Of a DNA stretch of 32,518 nt, positions 24,747 to 32,216 are shown piece after piece (position 1 is the stretch's first letter; every line of letters begins with the position of its first letter). The position numbers were made by a program, and so were the translations under genes. Source of the DNA: Treponema sp. (GTDB lineage Bacteria; Spirochaetota; Spirochaetia; Treponematales; Breznakiellaceae); NCBI GenBank assembly GCA_031256445.1, contig JAIRQN010000099.1, positions 1 to 32,518 of the forward strand, in the 5' to 3' direction. The notes beneath the pieces are model-generated. The model searched no databases. It was not told the origin of the DNA and saw nothing but the letters and a program-made list of their open reading frames with translations.

Positions 24747-26561
24747 TTAAGCCTTGATAACCGCGTTAAATTTACAGGTGACAATACACTCGCCGCATTT
24801 CAAACAATCCGTCTGATTGATGATATACGGAGGACGTTTCTTGTCAGGGTACTTGGCGGCATCTTCCGGGACAATGCAGTTGGCGGGACATTTCTTCGCG
24901 CACGCGCCGCAACCGATACATTTTGGAGCGTCAATAGAAAAGCTGATCAGCTTTTTGCATTTGCCGGAACGGCATTTTTTATTGTGAATATGTTCAAGAT
25001 ACTCTTCTTTAAAGTTACGAAGAGTGGACATTGTCGGGTTTGCCGCGGTACAGCCGAGCATACACAGCGAAGCCCTTGTCATCGCGTTGCCGATTGATTC
25101 AAGCTTTTCAAGGTCTTCGTCACAGCCCTTGCCCTCGGCGATTTTTTCCAGAATTTTTAATATCTGCGTAGTGCCGATGCGGCATGGCGAACATTTCCCG
25201 CAGCTTTCCTCAACGCAGAATTCCATGTAGAAGCGCGACACGTCAACTACGCAGTCGTCTTCGTCCATTACGATCATGCCGCCCGAACCCATCATGGAGC
25301 CGTTGGCTGTAAGCGATTCAAAATCAATCGGCACATCAAGGGATTTTTCAGTCAGGATGCCGCCCGAGGGTCCTCCCGTCTGAACGCCCTTGAACTTTTT
25401 CCCGCCCTTTATGCCGCCGCCGATGTCAAATACAATTTCGCGTAATGTCGTTCCCATCGGCACTTCGATTAGTCCCGAACTTTTTACCTTGCCGGTAAGG
25501 GCGAAAACTTTTGTTCCCTTGGATTTTTCGGTTCCAATCTTCGCGAGCCACGCCCCGCCCCTTGCGGTAATTACAGGGACATTCGCCAGGGTTTCAACGT
25601 TGTTAATGATTGTTGGTTTCCCCCAAAGCCCCTTGTTTGCCGGGAAAGGCGGTTTGGGAACGGGCATTCCCCTGTTGCCTTCCACGGATTTAATGAGCGC
25701 GGTTTCCTCGCCGCAGACAAACGCGCCCGCTCCAAGGCGGATTTCAATATCAAAATCAAAACCGGAGCCGAGTATGTTTTTGCCCAGCAGCCCGTAATCG
25801 CGCGCCTGAACCAGCGCTATTTTTAAACGTTCAATCGCAAGCGGGTATTCCGCGCGGATGTAGACATAACCCTGATTGGAGCCGATTGCCTTACCGGCTG
25901 TTATCATGCCTTCTATAATTGAATGAGGGTCGCCTTCTATTGTAGAGCGGTCCATGTACGCGCCGGGATCGCCTTCGTCGGCGTTGCAGATAACAAACTT
26001 CTGATCGCCCTGCGCTTTCCTGGCAAGATCCCACTTGAGCCATGTGGGGAAACCAGCGCCGCCCCTTCCGCGAAGCCCTGAAATTTTCATTTCTTCGATA
26101 AGCTGTTCCTGCGTCCATTCAAAAAGAACTTTCTCAAGGCCGGAATAGCCTTCGCGGGCGATATATTCATCAATTATCGTGGGATCAATAACGCCGCAGT
26201 TACGCAAAACTACGCGGTACTGTTTCTGGTAAAACGGAATATCTTCCACAACGGCGGACTGCTTTTTTTCTTCGCCTTCGTTGTAAAGGAGCCGTTTCAC
26301 TTCGCGCCCTTTTACAATATGCTCCGCGATAATATCTTTCGCGTCTTCGGGTTTTACTTCAACGTAAAAAGAATCTTCAGGCAGAACCTTTACGATCGGC
26401 CCTTTTTCGCAAAAACCGAAACATCCGGTTTTTACAATCTGTACCTGATCCTTAACGCCGTGTTTATCCGCCTCGGCGTTAAGCTGCGCAAAAAGTTCTA
26501 TGCCCTTGTTGGATTCGCAGGCTGTGCCGCCGCAGACCAGTATGTAATGGTTATACGCCAT
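24747..26561 (-). CDS. hydB: NuoF-like hydrogenase subunit HydB
   Basis: A 604-residue flavoprotein subunit. The N-terminal thioredoxin-like 2Fe-2S domain has C10, C15, C47 and C51. The FMN/NAD(H)-binding domain has SGLRGRGGAGFP (161-172), ICNADEGDPGAYMDR and GAGAFVCGEETALI. An SLBB domain follows, then the NuoF 4Fe-4S site (ESCGKCSPC, 452-460, plus C500). The C-terminus adds two ferredoxin 4Fe-4S sites (CIGCGACAKKC, 548-558; CLKCGECIVTC, 586-596), as in HydB of bifurcating hydrogenases and unlike NuoF of complex I. Its job is to pass electrons between NADH (or NADPH), ferredoxin and HydA. It is 13 bases after the small 2Fe-2S gene. Confidence 0.95.
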   Translation of the reverse strand: MAYNHYILVCGGTACESNKGIELFAQLNAEADKHGVKDQVQIVKTGCFGFCEKGPIVKVLPEDSFYVEVKPEDAKDIIAEHIVKGREVKRLLYNEGEEKKQSAVVEDIPFYQKQYRVVLRNCGVIDPTIIDEYIAREGYSGLEKVLFEWTQEQLIEEMKISGLRGRGGAGFPTWLKWDLARKAQGDQKFVICNADEGDPGAYMDRSTIEGDPHSIIEGMITAGKAIGSNQGYVYIRAEYPLAIERLKIALVQARDYGLLGKNILGSGFDFDIEIRLGAGAFVCGEETALIKSVEGNRGMPVPKPPFPANKGLWGKPTIINNVETLANVPVITARGGAWLAKIGTEKSKGTKVFALTGKVKSSGLIEVPMGTTLREIVFDIGGGIKGGKKFKGVQTGGPSGGILTEKSLDVPIDFESLTANGSMMGSGGMIVMDEDDCVVDVSRFYMEFCVEESCGKCSPCRIGTTQILKILEKIAEGKGCDEDLEKLESIGNAMTRASLCMLGCTAANPTMSTLRNFKEEYLEHIHNKKCRSGKCKKLISFSIDAPKCIGCGACAKKCPANCIVPEDAAKYPDKKRPPYIINQTDCLKCGECIVTCKFNAVIKA

Positions 26562-26574
26562 TTTTCATCTCCCT

Positions 26575-26970
26575 TTATTTGTTTAGAATATCTATGGCAG
26601 GACGGTCCAGAATGTGGCCGCTCAGCATTTCTTTGCCGATTAAATGTTTTTGAATGATCTCTTTGGCAACCGCGTCATTCACATTGCCGTAAATAACAGG
26701 CGGCATCCCCGGAACGATGACTTCGACAGTAGGTTCTGAATGACAAAGCCCCATACATCCGGTTTGGCGCACAAGGCATGAGTCCACGAGCTTGTGCTCG
26801 TCAAGACCGGCGATAAAAGCGTCAAGGGTCTGTTTCGCGCCCGCGGCGATACCGCAGGTTCCCATGCCGACAATAACCTGCGTTTCCTTGCCGTCCGCCT
26901 CGCGCTTGCGCATATCGTTCTTTTTTTCATCCCTCAGTTTTTTTAAATCATCAAGACTCATCTTTGCCAT
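26575..26970 (-). CDS. thioredoxin-like 2Fe-2S ferredoxin, HndB-like
   Basis: A 131-residue protein with a charged helical N-terminus (LDDLKKLRDEKKNDMRKRE) and a thioredoxin-like 2Fe-2S domain. Possible ligands are C39 (GTCGIAAGA), C65, C72 and C76 (TGCMGLC). It resembles HndB, a component of NADP-reducing [FeFe] hydrogenases (family knowledge). The frame opens at a TTG 12 bases further upstream, but the GGAGG ribosome binding site sits inside that extension. ATG 26970 is therefore the real start. It lies between the ATPase gene and hydB. Confidence 0.88.
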   Translation of the reverse strand: MAKMSLDDLKKLRDEKKNDMRKREADGKETQVIVGMGTCGIAAGAKQTLDAFIAGLDEHKLVDSCLVRQTGCMGLCHSEPTVEVIVPGMPPVIYGNVNDAVAKEIIQKHLIGKEMLSGHILDRPAIDILNK

Positions 26971-27021
26971 GTTTTCCTCCAAAACCTGTTAAATTAAAAT
27001 ATTTAATGCCAATATTAACCT

Positions 27022-27561
27022 CTATGATTCACTCTCTTCGAGCGAATTTAAATACTCTCCAAGCAGGATCAATGATCCTGTATCTTCCAGCCCGCCCAGA
27101 GCTTCGGCAAGTTCCGATTTACGGACCTCGTATTCATCGTTTGGTTTACGGCGGCGCAGAATAATATCCGCGCTGCCTTCAAACATTAAAATCGTTCTGA
27201 ACATTCCCGCAATGTCGCCGGTCGGCGGTATGTCAACATTTTTCGCGTCAAACCAGGCTGTTACCGTAGTGCCGCTTCCCTTTACGGAATTTATTTCCGA
27301 GCCGCCGCCTGACTGCTCCGCTGTCTGAATCAGAAACGGCAGCCCAAGTCCTACCTTCCGGTTTGGATGCTTAATTCCGTCAGTAACAAAAGGATCAACC
27401 GCTCTTTTTAACTCCTCCTCTGTCATCCCCTTGCCATTGTCTTTTACAAGAAAACGGAATTCATTATCGCTCTCGCTTACCTCAAGTTCAACCAAACCGG
27501 CGCCCGCCTCTACGGCGTTCTGCGTAATGTCGGTAATAAGGTCAGCAAGCGTAAAATGCAT
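27022..27561 (-). CDS. GHKL ATPase-domain protein of the hydrogenase operon
   Basis: A 179-residue protein with a histidine-kinase-type ATP-binding domain: N box DITQNAVEAG (N15), G1 DNGKGM (41-46), G2 VGLGLPF (70-76) and a TTVTAWF strand. There is no dimerisation/phospho-acceptor His domain, so it is not a full sensor kinase. The last ~65 residues (IAGMFRTILMFEGSADIILRR…) are an unknown extension. Similar ATPases are found inside hydrogenase operons of fermentative bacteria (for example, as I recall, the Acetobacterium hydCEDBA set). A regulatory or assembly role is a guess. There is no Shine-Dalgarno sequence close to ATG 27561; a perfect hairpin touches the start instead. Confidence 0.85.
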   Translation of the reverse strand: MHFTLADLITDITQNAVEAGAGLVELEVSESDNEFRFLVKDNGKGMTEEELKRAVDPFVTDGIKHPNRKVGLGLPFLIQTAEQSGGGSEINSVKGSGTTVTAWFDAKNVDIPPTGDIAGMFRTILMFEGSADIILRRRKPNDEYEVRKSELAEALGGLEDTGSLILLGEYLNSLEESES

Positions 27562-27562
27562 T

Positions 27563-27585
27563 GTTAAAAACCCGCGGTTTTTAAC
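27563..27585 (-). promoter_or_regulatory. perfect 10-bp hairpin abutting the ATPase start codon
   Basis: GTTAAAAACC (27563-27572) and GGTTTTTAAC (27576-27585) pair perfectly around CGC. The structure ends one base before the ATG at 27561. On the transcribed strand AAAGGA (complement of 27595-27600) lies 9 bases before it, so folding would bring this possible ribosome binding site to a normal distance. It could also bind a regulator or act as an attenuator. Confidence 0.5.
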
Positions 27586-27630
27586 CTGGGAGTATCCTTT
27601 GGAAACTCCGGGCGCATTAAAATAATTTGT

Positions 27631-28119
27631 TTAAACATTCTGATACTTGGCAATAATACCGGGAAGCATGTCCTTGGTGATTTTTCCGAAAGTATCAGTT
27701 CCAACCGTGAGCACAGGCGCAAGTCCGCAGCAGCCGACGCACCGGACAGGGTCTACAGAAAATTGACCGTCTTCGGTTACGCCGTCCGGTTCGATTCCCA
27801 GAAGCTTCCGTATTTCATCAAGCAGATCCTGGGAGCCTTTTAAATAGCAGGCTGTTCCCAGACATACAGAAATCTTGTGCTTTCCCGGCTTTGTTGTTTT
27901 AAAAAAGTGATAAAAAGTGATTACCCCGTATATCCGGGCCAGGGAAATTCCGGTAAGCCTGGACAGCTTTTCAGCCGCAGGGCGGGGAATAAAACCGAAA
28001 AATTCCTGGGTTTTATGGAGAATCATGATAAGACTCCCTGGTTTTACCTTCCATTCATCAATAAAAGCGAGCAATTCAGGAGGAAAGGTAATTTCTTCCT
28101 TCGCGATAGCTTGAGCCAT
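27631..28119 (-). CDS. hydC: NuoE-like hydrogenase subunit HydC
   Basis: A 162-residue thioredoxin-like 2Fe-2S subunit, the first gene of the operon. Helical N-terminal half (LLAFIDEWK…LMILHKTQEFFGFIPRPAAEKLS…IYGVITFYHFF) is typical of NuoE. The ligands are C86 and C91 (CLGTAC) and C127 and C131 (CVGCC). It carries electrons between the NuoF-like subunit and the ferredoxin sites. The frame opens 12 bases earlier at a TTG, but GGAGG lies in that extension, so ATG 28119 is the start. It is preceded by a strong promoter. Confidence 0.95.
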   Translation of the reverse strand: MAQAIAKEEITFPPELLAFIDEWKVKPGSLIMILHKTQEFFGFIPRPAAEKLSRLTGISLARIYGVITFYHFFKTTKPGKHKISVCLGTACYLKGSQDLLDEIRKLLGIEPDGVTEDGQFSVDPVRCVGCCGLAPVLTVGTDTFGKITKDMLPGIIAKYQNV

Positions 28120-28148
28120 GAAAACCTCCAAAGAGATAATGTTAAATG

Positions 28149-28177
28149 ATTATAGATTGATATGCGGAATTTTGCAA
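28149..28177 (-). promoter_or_regulatory. strong sigma70-like promoter of the hydrogenase operon
   Basis: On the - strand TTGCAA (complement of 28172-28177) is followed after exactly 17 bases by a perfect TATAAT (complement of 28149-28154). Transcription would start near 28142, giving a leader of about 23 bases that includes the GGAGG before hydC. Confidence 0.7.
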
Positions 28178-28204
28178 GCTATTTGAGGCATGACCTTTTT
28201 CAGG

Positions 28205-29971
28205 TTATTTCTCCCGCAGGAGCGTCTTGAGTTCCTGAATGTTTTTAATAATTTCACTGCGCTGCATTTTCTGGAAACGCGCAGGTATCATTTCCTTTGA
28301 AGTGCATTCAAGCACCGCGACAAGGTTTTGCAGCTCAACATCGTACGGGTAAGCCGAAGGAAGGAAATCGCTCATCGATTCTTCCATATCTTCGCGTTTT
28401 ACAAAAACGCGGTCATCCATCGCGGCGGCTCTTTTTGCGCGGACAAGAACGGCTTCCAAATCGGCGCCTGAATACTCGTGTTTGTACTTTTTAAAAAGAT
28501 CGGAGACAGAAAAGTTGCGGATATCCAGGTCAAGTTTACGGACCAATGTTTTAAAGAGCTCTTCCCTGTCCCTGTCTGTTTCCGGGTAAAAGAGCGCAAG
28601 ATGCTCTTCTACGCGGCCCTGGCGTTTTAAGTCGATTGGTATTAAATCCGGACGGCAGGTAATAAGGAACCAGATTATTTTACCGCGGTACTCGGTGTTG
28701 CCCATAAAACTGGCAATCTGCGCGAAGACGCGGTTGCTTGTGCCTGAATCTCCTTCCTGCGCACGGTCGCCCAAAAAAGCGTCCGCTTCGTCAATCATAA
28801 CTCCGACAGGCGCCATCGCGACAAGGATGTTCAGCACCCTTTCAAGATTCGATTCCGTTTCGCCCTGCCACTTGGTCCGGAAATTGCGGAATTTAACCAT
28901 CGGGATTCCAATCTCTCCGGCGAACGCGCTGACCATAAAACTTTTTCCTGTTCCGACAGGACCGGCTATCAGATAACCCATCGGCAGCACGTCGGGACGG
29001 CCCATTTTGATCGCCTTCGCTGCGTTCTTGAAACGTTTCTTTACAAAGTCATGCCCCGATACATGGGAAAGATCGAAAGATGTTTCCATAAACTCCAAAA
29101 GGCCCGCGGCTTCGTTTTCGATAATTTCCTTTTTTTTCATCCGCATAAAATCAAGCGTTATCGGCTTGTTTTCTTCGTAACTTTCCGCGGCAAGGCGGTT
29201 CAAATTCATTAAATTAATTCCCGATGTTACAGAGGCGAGTTTTTCCGGGGTAAGATTTCGCTCAAGCAAAAGCCTGCCTTCTTTTTCCCTGGAATGAAGA
29301 AAACTTTCCCTTACCTTGGCGTCAGGAAACGGAACGCTGATCTTTACGGTAGAAGGAGAACCGGCAAGACGCGAAGAAATATCAGCAAGATTTTCCGTTA
29401 AAAGAATAATTGATATGTCGCCGTTTATAAATTTGGGATCTGTTGCCCACCGGTTAAACGTTACCATACAGTAACGGTCGGTATCCGAAAGACGGATTAA
29501 ATCCCCTGCGGGAACTATTTGTTCCGCAAAGTCAATAATAAACACCATGCGGCATTTTTCACGCTTATCCTGCGGTATTCGCGAGAGAAAATATTTTTCT
29601 AGATAGGGAAAACTTTTTTCCGGGTCTCTGGAAATAAAATCGTTTATTTCCGCGTCAAAACTTGCGGTAAGCCCGTGAATTGCGGAAATATATTCTTTTT
29701 CCATTTCAGGTTCGCAGAAAGAAACTCCGCTGGAACGGTCATAATACGCGATTATATCCTGATTGCCGAATAAAATTTCAGAGATATAATCCTGCACTCT
29801 TGTAAAAGTAAATTCGCCTTCTTTTCTTTCGTGCGGAAGAAAATCGCGGATGTTTCCGTGCAGTATGTAAAGGTTTGCCGTTTTGGAGCCATACTTGGTC
29901 GCAAGCTCCTGCGCCCATTTAGGCAGTATTTTGATATATTTATGAATTCTGTAAATATACTGATCCGGCAT
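28205..29971 (-). CDS. AAA+ ATPase with degenerate first module (Ycf46-like layout)
   Basis: A 588-residue cytoplasmic ATPase. The C-terminal AAA+ module is complete: Walker A GPVGTGKS (337-344), Walker B VGVMIDEAD (389-397), sensor 1 region (LITCRPDL) and RQGRVEEH with a possible Arg finger. The N-terminal half keeps Walker B-like (CRMVFIIDFAEQIV) and sensor-like (ISIILLTENLADISSRL) segments but no Walker A, so it looks like a dead first AAA module. The same layout occurs in Ycf46-type proteins (family recollection). ATG 29971 with GGGAGGGG just before it is chosen over the in-frame Met at 30022. It ends 72 bases downstream of nothing but the hydrogenase promoter region. The substrate is unknown. 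Confidence 0.8.
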   Translation of the reverse strand: MPDQYIYRIHKYIKILPKWAQELATKYGSKTANLYILHGNIRDFLPHERKEGEFTFTRVQDYISEILFGNQDIIAYYDRSSGVSFCEPEMEKEYISAIHGLTASFDAEINDFISRDPEKSFPYLEKYFLSRIPQDKREKCRMVFIIDFAEQIVPAGDLIRLSDTDRYCMVTFNRWATDPKFINGDISIILLTENLADISSRLAGSPSTVKISVPFPDAKVRESFLHSREKEGRLLLERNLTPEKLASVTSGINLMNLNRLAAESYEENKPITLDFMRMKKKEIIENEAAGLLEFMETSFDLSHVSGHDFVKKRFKNAAKAIKMGRPDVLPMGYLIAGPVGTGKSFMVSAFAGEIGIPMVKFRNFRTKWQGETESNLERVLNILVAMAPVGVMIDEADAFLGDRAQEGDSGTSNRVFAQIASFMGNTEYRGKIIWFLITCRPDLIPIDLKRQGRVEEHLALFYPETDRDREELFKTLVRKLDLDIRNFSVSDLFKKYKHEYSGADLEAVLVRAKRAAAMDDRVFVKREDMEESMSDFLPSAYPYDVELQNLVAVLECTSKEMIPARFQKMQRSEIIKNIQELKTLLREK

Positions 29972-29988
29972 TTCCCCTCCCCACGGGC

Positions 29989-30017
29989 AGTATATAAAAA
30001 AAAGCGCGGTGAGTAAA
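29989..30017 (-). promoter_or_regulatory. promoter of the AAA+ gene, embedded in a terminator
   Basis: On the - strand TTTACT (complement of 30012-30017) lies in the loop of the terminator hairpin, followed after 17 bases by TATACT (complement of 29989-29994). Boxes match the consensus at four and five of six positions. Transcription would start near 29982, just upstream of GGGAGGGG. Confidence 0.5.
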
Positions 30018-30028
30018 GGCACCGCGCT
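29996..30028 (-). terminator. Rho-independent terminator of the LPP20-type lipoprotein gene
   Basis: Perfect 9-bp stem AGCGCGGTG (30003-30011) / CACCGCGCT (30020-30028) with an 8-base loop. On the transcribed - strand it is followed by eight T. It starts 8 bases after the stop codon of the gene at 30037. This is the only textbook intrinsic terminator in the window. Confidence 0.93.
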
Positions 30029-30036
30029 GTATTGGA

Positions 30037-31242
30037 TTATTTTTTAGGCAGCATCTGAGAGAGGTAATTGGACAACAGATTTTTATATTCGGCATTTATT
30101 TTGCGTTCCGCGGCCGTAAAAGCGCGGTTATCGGCTTCTTCCTGCGTGTTATGGCCTTCGCGCTGGTTAAACGTCCAGGGCAATAATACATTTCTGTTTG
30201 TTGAATCGGTAAGATCCGCGCTTAATTCAATTCTGGAATATTTTAAGTTACCGGTCATTACAACAGGAGATACGACTATATTAACCTGCAGAACATACCG
30301 CGAATTATTTCCGCCGCTCTGGAAACCTATATCCGAAAGAGCTTTGGCAAAAGCGCCCTGAACTCTTCCGGATTTATCATTCCTGACAACAACCCCTACA
30401 GGAATTGATTTGGTAATATTCTGCGCATCAAGCCTGTAATCATTGCCCCTTTTTACTCCGCCGGGAGTTGCGGCGCCCAATACATTAATAAGGTTAACAT
30501 AGGTCATGTTCAAATCCGCTACTGTCGCGGCAAACTGGTATCTGGAAAATCCTTCCAGTGAATTTCTTTGGGCTTGACTCATATTCGTAAGGTTTTTAAT
30601 CATTTCAAGATTCGCAAGTATCATGTCCGTATATATCTGGATGGTTCTTGCTTTATCCATTACGGCGACCGCGTAAAAAACATTGCCTCTTGTATCATGC
30701 CATACATCCCTGATCTCAGCGCCAACCAGAGTGTCCATTGAAGCGGATGTATTGATGGTATTCTGAACTGCAAGATTATCGCTCCAGCCTGAAGTCACGC
30801 CGTTTTTAACAGCTTCCTGATATGTATTGGTGATTGTCGTATCCGCCTTAATGGATTGACCAAAGAAAGCGACAAGATTACCCAGCGCGTTGGCTTCCGC
30901 CATTTCGCGGCTTGAAGCTTGTCCTACCGCCGTGACGAATTGAGCTCTGCTGTAAACATCATCCGCAGAATCTACCCATGCAGGCCTTCCGCCGGTGCGA
31001 ACAGCCGAAGATCCGGCTGCCTGCGCGCCTGCGGCAGGCGCGCCAGCCGTACCCGCAGCGGGAGAAGCCGGCTGATTACCGTCCATTCGGTTGAGCGCGC
31101 TTTGCGCCAAAGCCTGGGCTTCAGCGGGGGAAGCGCCCTGATTCGCGGGAGGCGGCGTGCTTCCGCATGCGGAAACCATGAAGAATAAAAGGCATAACAA
31201 CCCAAAACCAATGTTTGAACGTAAAAATTTAACATTTAACAT
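30037..31242 (-). CDS. LPP20-family lipoprotein
   Basis: A 401-residue exported lipoprotein. The lipobox is in FFMVSACGS, so the mature protein begins at Cys. A Pro/Ala/Gln-rich linker (…GTAGAPAAGAQAAG…) follows. Then comes an LPP20-like domain with RPAWVDSADDVYSRAQFVTAVGQA and MAEANALGNLVAFFGQSI, typical of spirochaete members. The C-terminal half has a second beta-rich region (VGVVVRNDKSGRVQGAFAKALSDIGF…YVLQVNIVVSP). ATG 31242, eight bases after AAGGAGG, is preferred to the TTG at 31248, which sits almost on the ribosome binding site. It is followed by the terminator. Function is unknown; envelope location is well supported. Confidence 0.85.
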   Translation of the reverse strand: MLNVKFLRSNIGFGLLCLLFFMVSACGSTPPPANQGASPAEAQALAQSALNRMDGNQPASPAAGTAGAPAAGAQAAGSSAVRTGGRPAWVDSADDVYSRAQFVTAVGQASSREMAEANALGNLVAFFGQSIKADTTITNTYQEAVKNGVTSGWSDNLAVQNTINTSASMDTLVGAEIRDVWHDTRGNVFYAVAVMDKARTIQIYTDMILANLEMIKNLTNMSQAQRNSLEGFSRYQFAATVADLNMTYVNLINVLGAATPGGVKRGNDYRLDAQNITKSIPVGVVVRNDKSGRVQGAFAKALSDIGFQSGGNNSRYVLQVNIVVSPVVMTGNLKYSRIELSADLTDSTNRNVLLPWTFNQREGHNTQEEADNRAFTAAERKINAEYKNLLSNYLSQMLPKK

Positions 31243-31317
31243 AAACAATTCCTCCTTAAATAAATTTATGAACAGGTCAATTGTAAATCAATATCTCTAC
31301 AAAAGACTCGGATTTTC

Positions 31318-32151
31318 CTATAATTTTTTGGCTATTGCCAGCGTCCATACTGTTCTGTTACTCATGTCAAACCATGTATCCAGAACATAAAAACTGTTTA
31401 AAGTACCGTATGAATAAGTCATGTTATCATTTGATGTTTTATATCCGAATAAATTCGCGGAATTCTGATAAAGCAAATCGGTGCTTCTTGATTGTGCGTT
31501 AATACTCCTGATAATGCCAAAGATTGCGTTGTTACGTGAATTTTTATACGTATCTGCCAGCGAAGAATACCGTCCGGAAAAACCGACGCATACTTCATAA
31601 CCGTCAATTTCATTTGGAGGATTATCAACCCAATCCGGTTTTTTATTATTGCCGCTGTACTTGGGTTTATAGTTAACGGGAACAGGCAGAGACAACGGGT
31701 AGACAGTTCTGATAAACAGAACATTATCAATTTCTATGGCGTCTTTATCCGAATCAAACTGAAGCGAGTTTACAAACTGAGCCGCGCTGTTCGTATCAAA
31801 ACGCAGAGAAGTGTAGGTATTATGGGTATAATCAAACGCTCCGGAACCGACATTAAGCTCAATCGCGTATTCGCCTGATACCTGCATATACATAACAATA
31901 CGGCTTGCCGCGTCTTCCAGAGCCAACTGTATTGTCTCACTCGGATTCGATCTTTTACTGGCCGCTCCAATAAAAACCAATCCGCCGCTTTCGGGCGTTG
32001 ACAGGAAAAAATTCGCCTCTTCGGGTTTAGCGCTTTCAGCAGTTTTAACAAATGGAGCTGATAATGACGAGGGTAATACAGACGGCTTTCCGGCGCAGGC
32101 TGCCAATAAAAACAAAAAAATTAAAAAAAGCGGACAAAATCTTTTTACCAT
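31318..32151 (-). CDS. lipoprotein, LPP20-related
   Basis: A 277-residue lipoprotein with signal MVKRFCPLFLIFLFLLAAC and lipidation at the Cys of LLAAC. Two stretches resemble the LPP20 fold: LVFIGAASKRSNPSETIQLALEDAASRIVMYM (about residues 58-90) and KPDWVDNPPNEIDGYEVCVGFSGRYSSLADTYKNSRNNAI (about 170-210), the latter with the same P-x-WV-D-x-P start as the next gene. It is therefore probably a divergent paralogue. ATG 32151 has only a weak AGAGAG before it, and a strong hairpin lies just upstream. It is AT-rich. Function is unknown. Confidence 0.75.
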   Translation of the reverse strand: MVKRFCPLFLIFLFLLAACAGKPSVLPSSLSAPFVKTAESAKPEEANFFLSTPESGGLVFIGAASKRSNPSETIQLALEDAASRIVMYMQVSGEYAIELNVGSGAFDYTHNTYTSLRFDTNSAAQFVNSLQFDSDKDAIEIDNVLFIRTVYPLSLPVPVNYKPKYSGNNKKPDWVDNPPNEIDGYEVCVGFSGRYSSLADTYKNSRNNAIFGIIRSINAQSRSTDLLYQNSANLFGYKTSNDNMTYSYGTLNSFYVLDTWFDMSNRTVWTLAIAKKL

Positions 32152-32165
32152 TATTTCTCTCTTTA

Positions 32166-32197
32166 AAGCAAATTCCGGATTGCTCCGGAATTTGCTT
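32166..32197. other. 14-bp perfect inverted repeat between lipoprotein genes
   Basis: Arms 32166-32179 and 32184-32197 are perfect complements around the loop TTGC. The structure stands between the stop of the gene ending at 32217 and the start at 32151. On the transcribed strand it is followed by TTTAAAG rather than a T-run, so it is a weak terminator at best or an intercistronic stabiliser. Confidence 0.6.
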
Positions 32198-32216
32198 ATA
32201 ACATCCTGGGTTTTAA

